Shown: positions 1 through 7,242 of the stretch, piece by piece | Position numbering within the stretch: position 1 is the stretch's first letter | Layout: the number at the start of each line of letters is the position of its first letter | NCBI RefSeq assembly: GCF_035474595.1 | Contig: NZ_DATIND010000044.1 | Location: 113,502 to 177,501, forward strand | Direction of reading: 5' to 3' | DNA length: 64,000 nt | Source of the DNA: Longimicrobium sp. | GTDB lineage: Bacteria; Gemmatimonadota; Gemmatimonadetes; Longimicrobiales; Longimicrobiaceae | The notes under the pieces: model-generated | Told to the model about the DNA's origin: nothing | Seen by the model: only the letters and a program-made list of their open reading frames with translations | Databases searched by the model: none | Program-made: the position numbers and the translations under genes

Positions 1-15
1 ACGACGGCAATCCGG

Positions 16-53
16 CCGCGGCTCCCTCAATCTGACGGAGCGGCGGCTTTTTT
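16..53 (+). terminator. Rho-independent terminator of an upstream gene
   Basis: A near-perfect 10-bp stem (positions 16-25 against 37-46) is followed by CTTTTTT. It ends a plus-strand gene that lies before the window and separates it from the ATP-grasp gene. Confidence 0.8.
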
Positions 54-79
54 CTTTCGGCAGACCCGAGGAGATCCGA

Positions 80-1039
80 ATGCCCGCCACGCAGGAGCGC
101 CCGATCGCGCTCTTCCACGAGCACCCCGACTGGTTCCGCCCGCTCTTCACCGAGCTGGAGCGGCGCGGCACGCCCTTCGTCCGCATCCCAGCGGCCGAGC
201 ACCGCTACGATCCCGAGGCGGCGCCGCCGTACTCGCTGGTGTTCAACCGCATGAGCCCGTCGGCGTACCTGCGCGGGGCGGGGAACGCCATCTTCTACAC
301 CCAGAGCTGGCTGGACCACCTGGAGCGCAACGGCGTGCGCGTGGTGAACGGCCGCGGCGCGTACGCGGTGGAAACCAGCAAGGCGGTGCAGATCAACCTC
401 CTCCGCCGTCTGGGGCTGCCGCATCCCAGGACGCGCGTCATCAACCACCCGTCGCAGGCGTTCGCCGCGGCCGAGGGGCTGCGCTACCCCATCGCCGTGA
501 AGCCGAACATCGGCGGGAGCGGGGCGGGGGTGCGGCGCTTCGACTCGCCGGAGACTCTGCGGCAGGCGTCGGAGGACGGTTCGCTGGACCTGGGGATCGA
601 TTCCGTCGGCCTGGTGCAGGAGTTCGTGCCCGCCGAGGAGGGGCGCATCACCCGCGTGGAGGTGCTGGGGGGCAAGTTCCTGTACGGCATCCGCATCTAC
701 ACCCCCGGCGACACCTTCGACCTGTGCCCCGCCGACGTCTGCCAGCGGGTGGACGGCGCCGAGCTGAACCGCATCGCCTGCGCGGTCGACGCGCCGAAGA
801 ACCGGCTGCGGGTGGAGGGCTACACCCCGCCCGCCGAGATCATCGGGCAGGTGGAGCGGATCATGGCCGAGGCGGGCATCGAGGTGGGCGGGGTAGAGTA
901 CTTCGTGGACTCGCGCGACGGGAAGCACTACTTCTACGACGTGAACGCGCTGTCGAACTTCGTGGCCGACGCGCCGCAGGTGGTGGGCTTCGACCCGTTC
1001 CAGCGGCTGGCCGACTACCTGGAAGCGGAGGCCCGCTGA
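80..1039 (+). CDS. ATP-grasp protein (RimK-like ligase fold)
   Basis: This 319-residue protein has the ATP-grasp layout: an N-terminal substrate-binding part, then a nucleotide-binding stretch with the lysine-containing motif AVKPNIGGSGAG near residues 139-150, a VQEFVP segment near 180, and a C-terminal metal-binding YDVNALSNF motif near 297. ATP-grasp enzymes join a carboxylate to an amine or thiol through an acyl-phosphate; the substrate cannot be read from the sequence. The ATG at 80 follows a GAGGAG ribosome site. The stop overlaps the start of the next flavin-dependent oxidoreductase by one base, so the two are probably made together and act on related chemistry. RimK-type peptide modification is one possibility, but no carrier or precursor peptide is adjacent. 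Confidence 0.8.
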   Translation: MPATQERPIALFHEHPDWFRPLFTELERRGTPFVRIPAAEHRYDPEAAPPYSLVFNRMSPSAYLRGAGNAIFYTQSWLDHLERNGVRVVNGRGAYAVETSKAVQINLLRRLGLPHPRTRVINHPSQAFAAAEGLRYPIAVKPNIGGSGAGVRRFDSPETLRQASEDGSLDLGIDSVGLVQEFVPAEEGRITRVEVLGGKFLYGIRIYTPGDTFDLCPADVCQRVDGAELNRIACAVDAPKNRLRVEGYTPPAEIIGQVERIMAEAGIEVGGVEYFVDSRDGKHYFYDVNALSNFVADAPQVVGFDPFQRLADYLEAEAR

Positions 1040-2088
1040 TGCGCTTCGGCTACTGGATGCCCGTGTTCGGCGGGTGGCTGCGCAACGTGGACGACGAGGG
1101 GATGGAGGCCAGCTGGGAGTACGTGAGCCGCCTGGCCCGCCGCGGCGAGGAGATCGGGTTCGACCTGACGCTGATCGCCGAGCTCTTCCTGAACGACATC
1201 AAGGGCGCCGACGCGCCCACGCTGGAGGCGTGGTCCACCGCGGCGGCGCTGGCGGCGGTCACGAAGACGCAGGAGATCATGGTGGCGGTGCGGCCGACGT
1301 TCCACCCGCCGGTGATCTTCGCCAAGCAGGCGGCCAACATCGACCGCATCAGTGGCGGGCGGCTGTCGCTGAACGTGGTCAGCAGCTGGTGGGCGACCGA
1401 GGCGCGGAAGTACGGCGTGCAGTTCGACGTGCACGACGACCGCTACGCCCGCACCCGCGAGTGGCTGGAGGTGGTGAACGGCGTGTGGTGCAGTCCGTCG
1501 TTCACGCACGAGGGGCGATACTACAAGGTGGATGAGGCCGTGCTGGAGCCCAAGCCCGCCTCGCGCCCGCGGCCGACGATCTACGCCGGCGGCGAATCTC
1601 CCGCGGCCAAGGAGATGATCTCGTCGATGTGCGACGGGTTCCTGACGCACGGCGACCCGCCGGAGAACATCGCGCCGAAGGTGGCCGACATGCGCGCCCG
1701 CCGCGAGGCGCTGGGGCTGCCGCCGATGGTGTTCGGCGCCGCGGGCTACGCCATCGTCCGTCCCACGGAAGCCGAGGCGAAGCGCGAGCGGGAGCGCATC
1801 ACCGACGTGTCGAGCGGGAACGCGTACCACAGCTACCAGGACTGGCTGAACAACACGCAGCTGGAGCAACGGGTGAGCCTGGAGGACTACTCGGTTTCCA
1901 ATCGCGGGCTGCGCACCGGCCTGGTCGGCACGCCGGAGCAGGTGGCCGAGCGGCTGATCGCGCTCGAAGAGGCGGGGCTGGACCTGGTCCTCCTCCAGTT
2001 CTCGCCGCAGCTGGAGGAGATGGAGCGCTTCGCCGAGGAGGTCATCCCCCTCGTGAACGGAAGCCACACCGAGGCCGTCGCGGCCTGA
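1039..2088 (+). CDS. LLM-class flavin-dependent monooxygenase, SfnG/SsuD-like
   Basis: The 349-residue protein is a bacterial-luciferase-like TIM barrel. The stretch around residues 85-115 (TFHPPVIFAKQAANIDRISG, then NVVSSWW) matches the flavin-binding region shared by alkanesulfonate (SsuD) and dimethylsulfone (SfnG) monooxygenases, and IYAGGES near residue 180 is also typical. These use reduced FMN from a separate reductase to oxidise sulfur compounds. The SfnG-like wording looks closer to me, but substrate is inference. The start is the ATG overlapping the ATP-grasp stop (TGATG). A longer reading of the frame back to 724 runs through the upstream gene and is not used. No flavin reductase or sulfonate transporter is nearby, which is odd for a sulfur-scavenging role. 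Confidence 0.8.
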   Translation: MRFGYWMPVFGGWLRNVDDEGMEASWEYVSRLARRGEEIGFDLTLIAELFLNDIKGADAPTLEAWSTAAALAAVTKTQEIMVAVRPTFHPPVIFAKQAANIDRISGGRLSLNVVSSWWATEARKYGVQFDVHDDRYARTREWLEVVNGVWCSPSFTHEGRYYKVDEAVLEPKPASRPRPTIYAGGESPAAKEMISSMCDGFLTHGDPPENIAPKVADMRARREALGLPPMVFGAAGYAIVRPTEAEAKRERERITDVSSGNAYHSYQDWLNNTQLEQRVSLEDYSVSNRGLRTGLVGTPEQVAERLIALEEAGLDLVLLQFSPQLEEMERFAEEVIPLVNGSHTEAVAA

Positions 2089-2150
2089 GGAAGGGAAGAT
2101 CTCGTCGCGAATCCGGAACTCCAATTCGTGCATCCTCGCCGCATCAACCC

Positions 2151-2351
2151 GACGTCATCCTGAGGCCGTCCACACCGTAACCAGCGGCTACACAAGAGGT
2201 TGCAGGCCGAAGGGTCTATCGTGAGCGAAGGAATCGCACCGAAGCCCGGCGCGTTCCCCCCAACTCACGTGCGATACGGGCGATAGATCCTTCGGCCCGC
2301 GGGCGCTTGTGCGGGGTCGGGCGACGGCGTGGCTGGCCTCAGGATGACGTC
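2151..2351. repeat. Nested inverted-repeat intergenic element
   Basis: A perfect 17-bp inverted repeat, GACGTCATCCTGAGGCC (2151-2167) and its reverse complement (2335-2351), encloses a second 17-bp inverted pair with one mismatch (2205-2221 and 2281-2297). The intergenic stretch holds this element and no gene. Related pieces occur near 20191-20270 and 63863-63920. It could fold as a long hairpin between the plus-strand and minus-strand genes that converge on it. Confidence 0.75.
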
Positions 2352-2385
2352 TTCCTTGTGCGTCTTCCTTGTGCGTTCTTTCGAT

Positions 2386-3183
2386 CTACACTCCGCAGCC
2401 GGCGGTGGCGAGCATTCGGGGGGTGGTGCCGCGGATGCGGTAGACGGTGCTCCAGTCGCCCTCGTAGTACTGCCCGTGCACCAGGATCTCGTACTGGCCG
2501 TCGCCGTCCAGGTCGTAGATGCCGCCCAGCGTGAAGGTGTTCAGGATCTCCTCCTCGCTCGTGCGGGGATGGTACTCCTCCTCCAGCATGATCGTCCGCG
2601 CCACGCCGCCCACCAGCTTGCGGACGATGACCAGCGAGTAGTCGCCGGCGCGGACGCGCGTCGACTCCCCGGCGGCCTGCGAGCGGGTGGCGCTGAGGAC
2701 GGCCTCCTCCGTGCCGTCGCCGTCCAGGTCCGCGCGCAGGATGCCGGTGATGCGCACCACCGGGTTCCGGATCCCGTGCCGCACCAGCATCTCGCGCACG
2801 GCGTTCTGGTACGCGGGGAGGCTCGCGTCGCCGCGCGTGACGGGGCGCGGGCGCACGTTCCAGCTGCCGACCACCGCCACGTCCCCCACCCCCTCCTCCA
2901 TCTTCGGCGTCAGCTCGACCAGGTAGGTGTCCGGGCACGGCTCCTCGATGGAGTTCGCGCGCGACCCCGTGGCCACGCCCCGCGCGGCGCCGTTCGCGAA
3001 CACGCGGTAGCGCTCGCCGCCGCGCACCAGCGACGCGTTGTGCTCGGCGTCGCGCCAGGTGCCGTCCACCACCACGGCCAGCAGGCGGCCGCTCCCCACG
3101 TCCAGCACGGGCCGCACGCGCTGCGCGGCGGACGGCGTGGCGGCGAGCGTGAGCATCACGGCGGCAGCGATGGAGATGCGCAT
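2386..3183 (-). CDS. Secreted protein with two DxDGDG calcium-type loops
   Basis: The 265-residue product starts with a Sec signal peptide (residues 1-20, ending AAQ). I do not recognise its family. Two short acidic loops, DLDGDGTEE near residue 164 and DLDGDGQYE near residue 232, resemble calcium-binding FG-GAP or EF-hand-like loops found in secreted integrin-like repeats. The start chosen is the ATG at 3183, just before the hydrophobic signal; the open frame extends further upstream through the cytochrome gene and is rejected. It lies downstream of the diheme cytochrome on the same strand but beyond a strong terminator hairpin, so it probably has its own promoter. Confidence 0.7.
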   Translation of the reverse strand: MRISIAAAVMLTLAATPSAAQRVRPVLDVGSGRLLAVVVDGTWRDAEHNASLVRGGERYRVFANGAARGVATGSRANSIEEPCPDTYLVELTPKMEEGVGDVAVVGSWNVRPRPVTRGDASLPAYQNAVREMLVRHGIRNPVVRITGILRADLDGDGTEEAVLSATRSQAAGESTRVRAGDYSLVIVRKLVGGVARTIMLEEEYHPRTSEEEILNTFTLGGIYDLDGDGQYEILVHGQYYEGDWSTVYRIRGTTPRMLATAGCGV

Positions 3184-3213
3184 GGATGGATTCCGTGGAG
3201 GCGGAAACGAAAG

Positions 3214-3240
3214 CGGCCCCGGGCGCGGTGCCCGGGGCCG
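3214..3240 (-). terminator. Terminator hairpin after the cytochrome gene
   Basis: An 11-bp perfect stem with a 5-base loop is followed, on the minus strand, by a T-rich tract (TTTCGTTT). It ends the cytochrome c transcript. Confidence 0.8.
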
Positions 3241-3254
3241 GTCTCTCGCGAGGA

Positions 3255-4166
3255 TCACTCCGTGGGCGTCGGCCTGGCGGGGACGGAGCGGATGTACAGC
3301 CACACCGCGCGCATCTCGTCGTCCGTCATCAGCCCGCTGAGCGCCCAGGGCATGGGCGGGCGCAGCGCGGTGCCGTTGGGGCGCTTGCCAGTGCGCAGCG
3401 CGTTGAAGAAGTCCTGCTCCGTCCACTTCCCCACCTCGCCCGCGGCGGTCAGGTTGGCGGCGGGCGGCATCCCCGGGCCCTCGCCCTCGGCCGCGCCGTT
3501 CAGGTCCTTGCCGTGGCACCCCCGGCACCCGCCGATGGTGGCCAGGTACTGGCCGTACTCCACCGTCACGCCCGCCGCGGGCGGCTCGGCGCGAGGCGCG
3601 CCATGGGTGATGTGCTCGGCGGGGAAGAGGGGGAGCTTGCCGGCCAGGTACAGCGCCCGGCCCAGCGCCCGCACGTTGGTGGTGGGCAGCTCGCGGTCCA
3701 CCGGCGGCAGGGTGCGGACGTAGGCGATCACCGCCTGCACGTCGGCGTCGCCCATCGCCCAGTAGTCGGCCGAGGGCATGATGGCCAGCGCGTGCCCGTC
3801 TGCGTCCACGCCGTGGCGGATGGCGCGCTCCAGCTGCCCGTCGCTGTAGCGGGCAAGGACGCCGCCTTTCCCCGCGGTCAGGTTGCTGGCGTACACCACG
3901 CCCAGCGGTCCCGCGTCCATGAACAGCTTGCCGCCCAGGTCGGCGCCGTGGCAGTCCACGCACTTGGCGATGGCCGTGGCCAGGTGCCGGCCGCGCTCCA
4001 GCGCCGCCGGGTTGCCCTGCCCGGTGCGCAGCGGCGCCACCGCCACCTCGTCGTACGCGCGGCGGAAGCGCACCTCGCTGGCGGCGTACACCACCAGCAC
4101 GGCCAGCACGACCACGAGGGCGAGGGAGCCGACGCTAAGGCCGGTCCATTTCAACAGCTTGCGCAT
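3255..4166 (-). CDS. Membrane-anchored diheme cytochrome c
   Basis: The 303-residue protein has an N-terminal membrane helix (about residues 8-28) and two c-type heme sites, CVDCH near residue 67 and CRGCH near residue 218, each heading a cytochrome c domain. Such proteins carry electrons in the periplasm, often for alcohol or gluconate dehydrogenases or terminal oxidases. Methionines in the MPSADYW and MPWALSGLM segments are candidate axial ligands. The start is the ATG at 4166 directly before the positively charged anchor; the frame continues upstream to 4340 without a good start. No partner dehydrogenase is encoded next to it, so the electron donor is unknown. Confidence 0.85.
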   Translation of the reverse strand: MRKLLKWTGLSVGSLALVVVLAVLVVYAASEVRFRRAYDEVAVAPLRTGQGNPAALERGRHLATAIAKCVDCHGADLGGKLFMDAGPLGVVYASNLTAGKGGVLARYSDGQLERAIRHGVDADGHALAIMPSADYWAMGDADVQAVIAYVRTLPPVDRELPTTNVRALGRALYLAGKLPLFPAEHITHGAPRAEPPAAGVTVEYGQYLATIGGCRGCHGKDLNGAAEGEGPGMPPAANLTAAGEVGKWTEQDFFNALRTGKRPNGTALRPPMPWALSGLMTDDEMRAVWLYIRSVPARPTPTE

Positions 4167-4502
4167 CGCGAATACTCCGGGGGATCGAGCGTGGGCCGGC
4201 ACGCGCGCGGCGCCGGGGCGGGATGACGGGATGGAGATGGGGATGGCGGTGCCCCGCGCCGGGCTGGAGAGGCGCGGTTGGGGTACAGCGTAAACGGATG
4301 GCCTCGCCCCGTCAAGGGAGTCCCCTCCGCCGATCGCCATGCGGGGCCACGGGTTGCGGCCATTTCGTGCCGCCCCGGCACCGGAGGTTCCGCATGGCGA
4401 TGGGGCGCATCGTCTCCTTCGTCACAAACCCTCACGCGCGCCCGTTCTTCGCGCTTTCATGGGCTCCCCACCGCTCTCCACCTTCCCCGGCTCCCCCCGC
4501 CG
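4167..4502. other. Divergent intergenic region, no gene seen
   Basis: This gap between the cytochrome gene and the plus-strand gene at 4503 presumably holds divergent promoters. I see no conserved repeat or convincing coding frame in it. Confidence 0.5.
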
Positions 4503-4958
4503 ATGACGCTCCCGCTGAAGACGATCCGCACCGTCGCGGTCGCGCTGGCGATGGCGGCCGCCGCCTCGCGCGCGGCGGCGCAGGAGGCCGCGCTGGTGCT
4601 GACGGTGACCGCCTCGGAGACGCAGGCGCCGCTGCCTGGCGCGCAGGTGAAGCTCGACGGCCGCGGCGTGGCCGTCACCGACGCCGGGGGCACGGTGCGC
4701 GTGGCGATGGCGCCCGGCGCGCACCAGGTGGAGGTGAGCGCCATCGGCCGCCACGTGCAGACGCTGCGCGCCACTTTGGCCGCCGGGCGGACGGAGGACG
4801 TGGAGGTGCAGCTGATGCCCGACGCGGTGCCGCTGCGGCCGGTGACCGCGTCAGAAAGTCGAGGATGGGAACAGGACTTTCTCAGGAGGCCGGCCATGCC
4901 GTCGCTGGACCCCGCACCACCGTCTGCAGGCCGATGGATTTATCGCCCCCGCACGTGA
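4503..4958 (+). CDS. Short secreted protein with carboxypeptidase-regulatory-like domain, possibly truncated
   Basis: The 151-residue product has a signal peptide (about residues 1-24, ending AAAQ) followed by a CarboxypepD_reg-like beta-sandwich: LVLTVTASETQAPLPGAQV near 30 and the repeated strand pattern through VEVQLMPDAV near 117. In related proteins this domain precedes a TonB-dependent plug or similar domain. Here the protein stops about 35 residues later in low-complexity sequence, and the following 150 bp show no clear coding continuation. It may be a complete small protein or the remnant of a longer one. Upstream in-frame ATGs at 4278 and 4314 lack a signal peptide and were not used. 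Confidence 0.6.
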   Translation: MTLPLKTIRTVAVALAMAAAASRAAAQEAALVLTVTASETQAPLPGAQVKLDGRGVAVTDAGGTVRVAMAPGAHQVEVSAIGRHVQTLRATLAAGRTEDVEVQLMPDAVPLRPVTASESRGWEQDFLRRPAMPSLDPAPPSAGRWIYRPRT

Positions 4959-5109
4959 TGAGGATCCGCTCCACCGACGCGCCCGCCGCGCCGAGAATGC
5001 GGTCCCTGATCCGGCAGGCAGCCTGGAGATCGTTCGCAATACTCAATGGTCGCCCCAAGCGTGTGGATCGCGTGGAAGAGGGAAGATTAACGTCCCGCGC
5101 GTGCCGGGA

Positions 5110-5382
5110 TCAGCTCCCCGATCCGCCGCCTTCCTCACGTTCCAGGTCCTGCATGCGCAGGCGGAGGAAGTCGTCCAGCGAGTCGTCGGGGACGCGGTAG
5201 ATCTCGGCCAGGAAGCGGCGCGTCTCGGACTCGTTCCGCTGGAGCTGGCGCAGCATGGCGCCCAGGCGCTCCAGCGGCATCCCCAGCCGCCCCGCCGCGC
5301 CGGCCAGGCGCTCGTAGGCATCGCGGCGGGCCTGCCGCTCCTCGTTGGTCTCACCCTCGAACCATGGCTCGCGCACCAGCAT
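5110..5382 (-). CDS. Small helical protein of unknown function
   Basis: The 90-residue protein is rich in charged helix-forming residues and ends EREEGGGSGS. I do not recognise a family. The ATG at 5382 follows a GGAGGG ribosome site, which decides the start. It lies downstream of glyA on the same strand, separated by a 7-bp satellite array, so it may be the second gene of a glyA transcript. Confidence 0.6.
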   Translation of the reverse strand: MLVREPWFEGETNEERQARRDAYERLAGAAGRLGMPLERLGAMLRQLQRNESETRRFLAEIYRVPDDSLDDFLRLRMQDLEREEGGGSGS

Positions 5383-5400
5383 CTCCCTCCGTCCCTTTCG

Positions 5401-5491
5401 CTGTCCCCTGTCCCCTGTCCCCTGTCCCCTGTCCCCTGTCCCCTGTCCCCTGCCCCCTGTCCCCTGCCCCCTGCCCCCTGCCCCCTGCCCC
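5401..5491. repeat. 7-bp tandem repeat array (CTGTCCC/CTGCCCC)
   Basis: Thirteen 7-bp units run without interruption. The first seven are CTGTCCC and most of the rest CTGCCCC. The array sits between the glyA stop and the start of the downstream 90-residue gene. The unit is not a multiple of three, so changes in copy number would alter spacing rather than a reading frame. Confidence 0.95.
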
Positions 5492-5498
5492 CTGCCGT

Positions 5499-6749
5499 TC
5501 AGCTCCGCGCCCACTCGCCGTACAGCGGGAAGCGCGAGCACATCTCCCGCACCTCGCCGCGCACGGCCGTGGCCACCTGCTCGTCGTCCGGCGCGGCGAT
5601 CACGCGTTCGATGAGGCCGGCGATGGCGCGCATCTCCGCCTCGCCCAGGCCGCGCGTGGTGAGCGCGGGGGTGCCGATGCGGATGCCGCTGGTCACGAAC
5701 GGCGACTCGGTCTCGCCGGGAACGGTGTTCTTGTTCACCGTGATCCCCGCGCGGTCCAGCGACTTCTCGGCCACCTTCCCCGTCACCCCCTTGTTGCGGA
5801 GGTCCACCAGCATCAGGTGGTTGTCGGTGCCGCCGGACACCAGGTTGAAGCCGCGCTCCATCAATCCCCCGGCCAGCGCCTTGGCGTTCGCGATCACGCG
5901 GCCCGAGTAGTCGGCGAAGTCCGGCCGCAGCGCCTCCTCGAACGCCACCGCCTTGGCGGCGATCACGTGCATCAGCGGGCCGCCCTGGATGCCGGGGAAG
6001 ATCTGCTTGTCGATGGCCTTGCCGTGCTCCTCGCGCGCCAGGATCAGCCCGCCGCGGGGGCCGCGCAGCGTCTTGTGCGTGGTCGACGTCACCACGTCGG
6101 CATGGGGGACGGGGGAGGGGTGATGGCCGGTGGCGACGAGACCCGCGATGTGCGCCATGTCCACCATCAGCTTCGCCCCGCACTCGCGGGCGATCTCGGC
6201 GAACACCTCGAAGTCGATGATGCGCGGATAGGCGCTGGCGCCCGCGATGATCATCTTCGGCTTCACCTTCACCGCCTGGTCGCGCAGGGCGCCGTAGTCG
6301 ATGCGGTGGTCGTCGGGGCGCACGCCGTAGGCCACGATGTTGTACAGGCGGCCGCTGAAGTTCACCGGCGAGCCGTGCGTCAGGTGGCCGCCCTCCGACA
6401 GGTTCATCCCCAGCACGGTGTCGCCGGGCTCCAGCAGCGCGAAGTAGGCGGCCATGTTGGCCTGCGCGCCGGAGTGCGCCTGCACGTTGGCGTGGTCGGC
6501 GCCGAAGAGCTGCAGCAGGCGGGAGATGGCCAGCCGCTCCACCTCGTCCACCACCTCGCAGCCGCCGTAGTAGCGCTTGCCGGGGAGCCCCTCGGCGTAC
6601 TTGTTGGTCAGCACCGAGCCCATGGCCTGGAGCACCGCCTGCGAGGTGAAGTTCTCGCTGGCGATCATCTCCAGCTGGTTCTCCTGGCGTTCGGCCTCGG
6701 CCACCAGCAGCCGGTGGATCTCGGGATCGGCCTGCTTCAGGGCGTCCAT
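5499..6749 (-). CDS. glyA: Serine hydroxymethyltransferase
   Basis: This 416-residue PLP enzyme interconverts serine and glycine while charging tetrahydrofolate with a one-carbon unit, feeding purine, thymidylate and methionine synthesis in the cytosol. The N-terminal signature [12 protein letters not shown] is near residue 23, [13 protein letters not shown] near 51, and the PLP-binding lysine lies in [14 protein letters not shown] near residue 226. Length and motifs match the bacterial family end to end. It is the first gene of its strand group, preceded by an 8-bp satellite array. Confidence 0.98.
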   Translation of the reverse strand: MDALKQADPEIHRLLVAEAERQENQLEMIASENFTSQAVLQAMGSVLTNKYAEGLPGKRYYGGCEVVDEVERLAISRLLQLFGADHANVQAHSGAQANMAAYFALLEPGDTVLGMNLSEGGHLTHGSPVNFSGRLYNIVAYGVRPDDHRIDYGALRDQAVKVKPKMIIAGASAYPRIIDFEVFAEIARECGAKLMVDMAHIAGLVATGHHPSPVPHADVVTSTTHKTLRGPRGGLILAREEHGKAIDKQIFPGIQGGPLMHVIAAKAVAFEEALRPDFADYSGRVIANAKALAGGLMERGFNLVSGGTDNHLMLVDLRNKGVTGKVAEKSLDRAGITVNKNTVPGETESPFVTSGIRIGTPALTTRGLGEAEMRAIAGLIERVIAAPDDEQVATAVRGEVREMCSRFPLYGEWARS

Positions 6750-6811
6750 CTATCGTCCTCGCACGGTCTCGCGTTCGTGGCTGGTCGGGATGGCGGAAGG
6801 TAACCGGACGG

Positions 6812-6915
6812 GTGCGAGAGTGCGAGAGTGCGGAAGTGCGGAAGTGCGGAAGTGCGGAAGTGCGGAAGTGCGGAAGTGCGGAAGTGCGGAAGTGCGAGAG
6901 TGCGAGAGTGCGAGG
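6812..6915. repeat. 8-bp tandem repeat array (GTGCGGAA)
   Basis: Thirteen 8-bp units occur in a row: two GTGCGAGA, eight GTGCGGAA, then GTGCGAGA twice and GTGCGAGG. The array lies about 60 bp upstream of glyA in the divergent region before the M13 peptidase gene. The reverse-complement unit is found at 20937-21048, and degenerate copies at 24370-24410, 25432-25515, 25986-26085 and 49172-49213. Confidence 0.95.
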
Positions 6916-6920
6916 AGATC

Positions 6921-7010
6921 GGTCGTGAGCGCCGATGTCGCGGAGTGAGCCGAACACCCTCGCGCAGTTTGCGAGGCTTCCCGTGGTTGTTGCTGCGACT
7001 TCAGTCGCCG
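6921..7010. repeat. 80-bp dispersed repeat with hairpin module, copy 1
   Basis: Positions 6921-7000 align without gaps to 63921-64000. The second halves (6961-7000) differ at a single base. The element contains CTCGC/GCGAG arms around GCAGTTT, the linker GTTGTTGCT, and the hairpin GCGACTTCAGTCGC (6996-7009). That last hairpin is the same module as in the two-hairpin elements elsewhere in the window. Confidence 0.9.
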
Positions 7011-7242
7011 GTAAGTGGCCAGCCTCCGCACATGAGTCGGCGGCAGGCACCGATTCTTCCCTGAAACCTGCTTTGGGGGATGGAGATGCGGAGATGGCGC
7101 GACCGCGTCGGTATCTTCATCTCCATACGTTATCGGTATCGATGGATATGGATTTGTGGATTGGACATATGTGCGCGGCGCTGCTAATCTCCTAGCACCA
7201 TCTGTTTGCGCGACCCACCCGCCTGTCATGGAGCCCCGCCCG

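Noticed and set aside
724..1038. Longer start for the flavin monooxygenase
   Set aside because: This portion is an out-of-frame shadow of the ATP-grasp gene, and the family begins at the overlapping ATG at 1039.
4851..5039. Minus-strand 62-codon frame
   Set aside because: No ribosome site, no similarity that I recognise and no coherent composition; kept only as part of the possible remnant region.
6750..6811. Glycine riboswitch upstream of glyA
   Set aside because: The short leader is followed by satellite repeats and has no conserved aptamer core that I can see.
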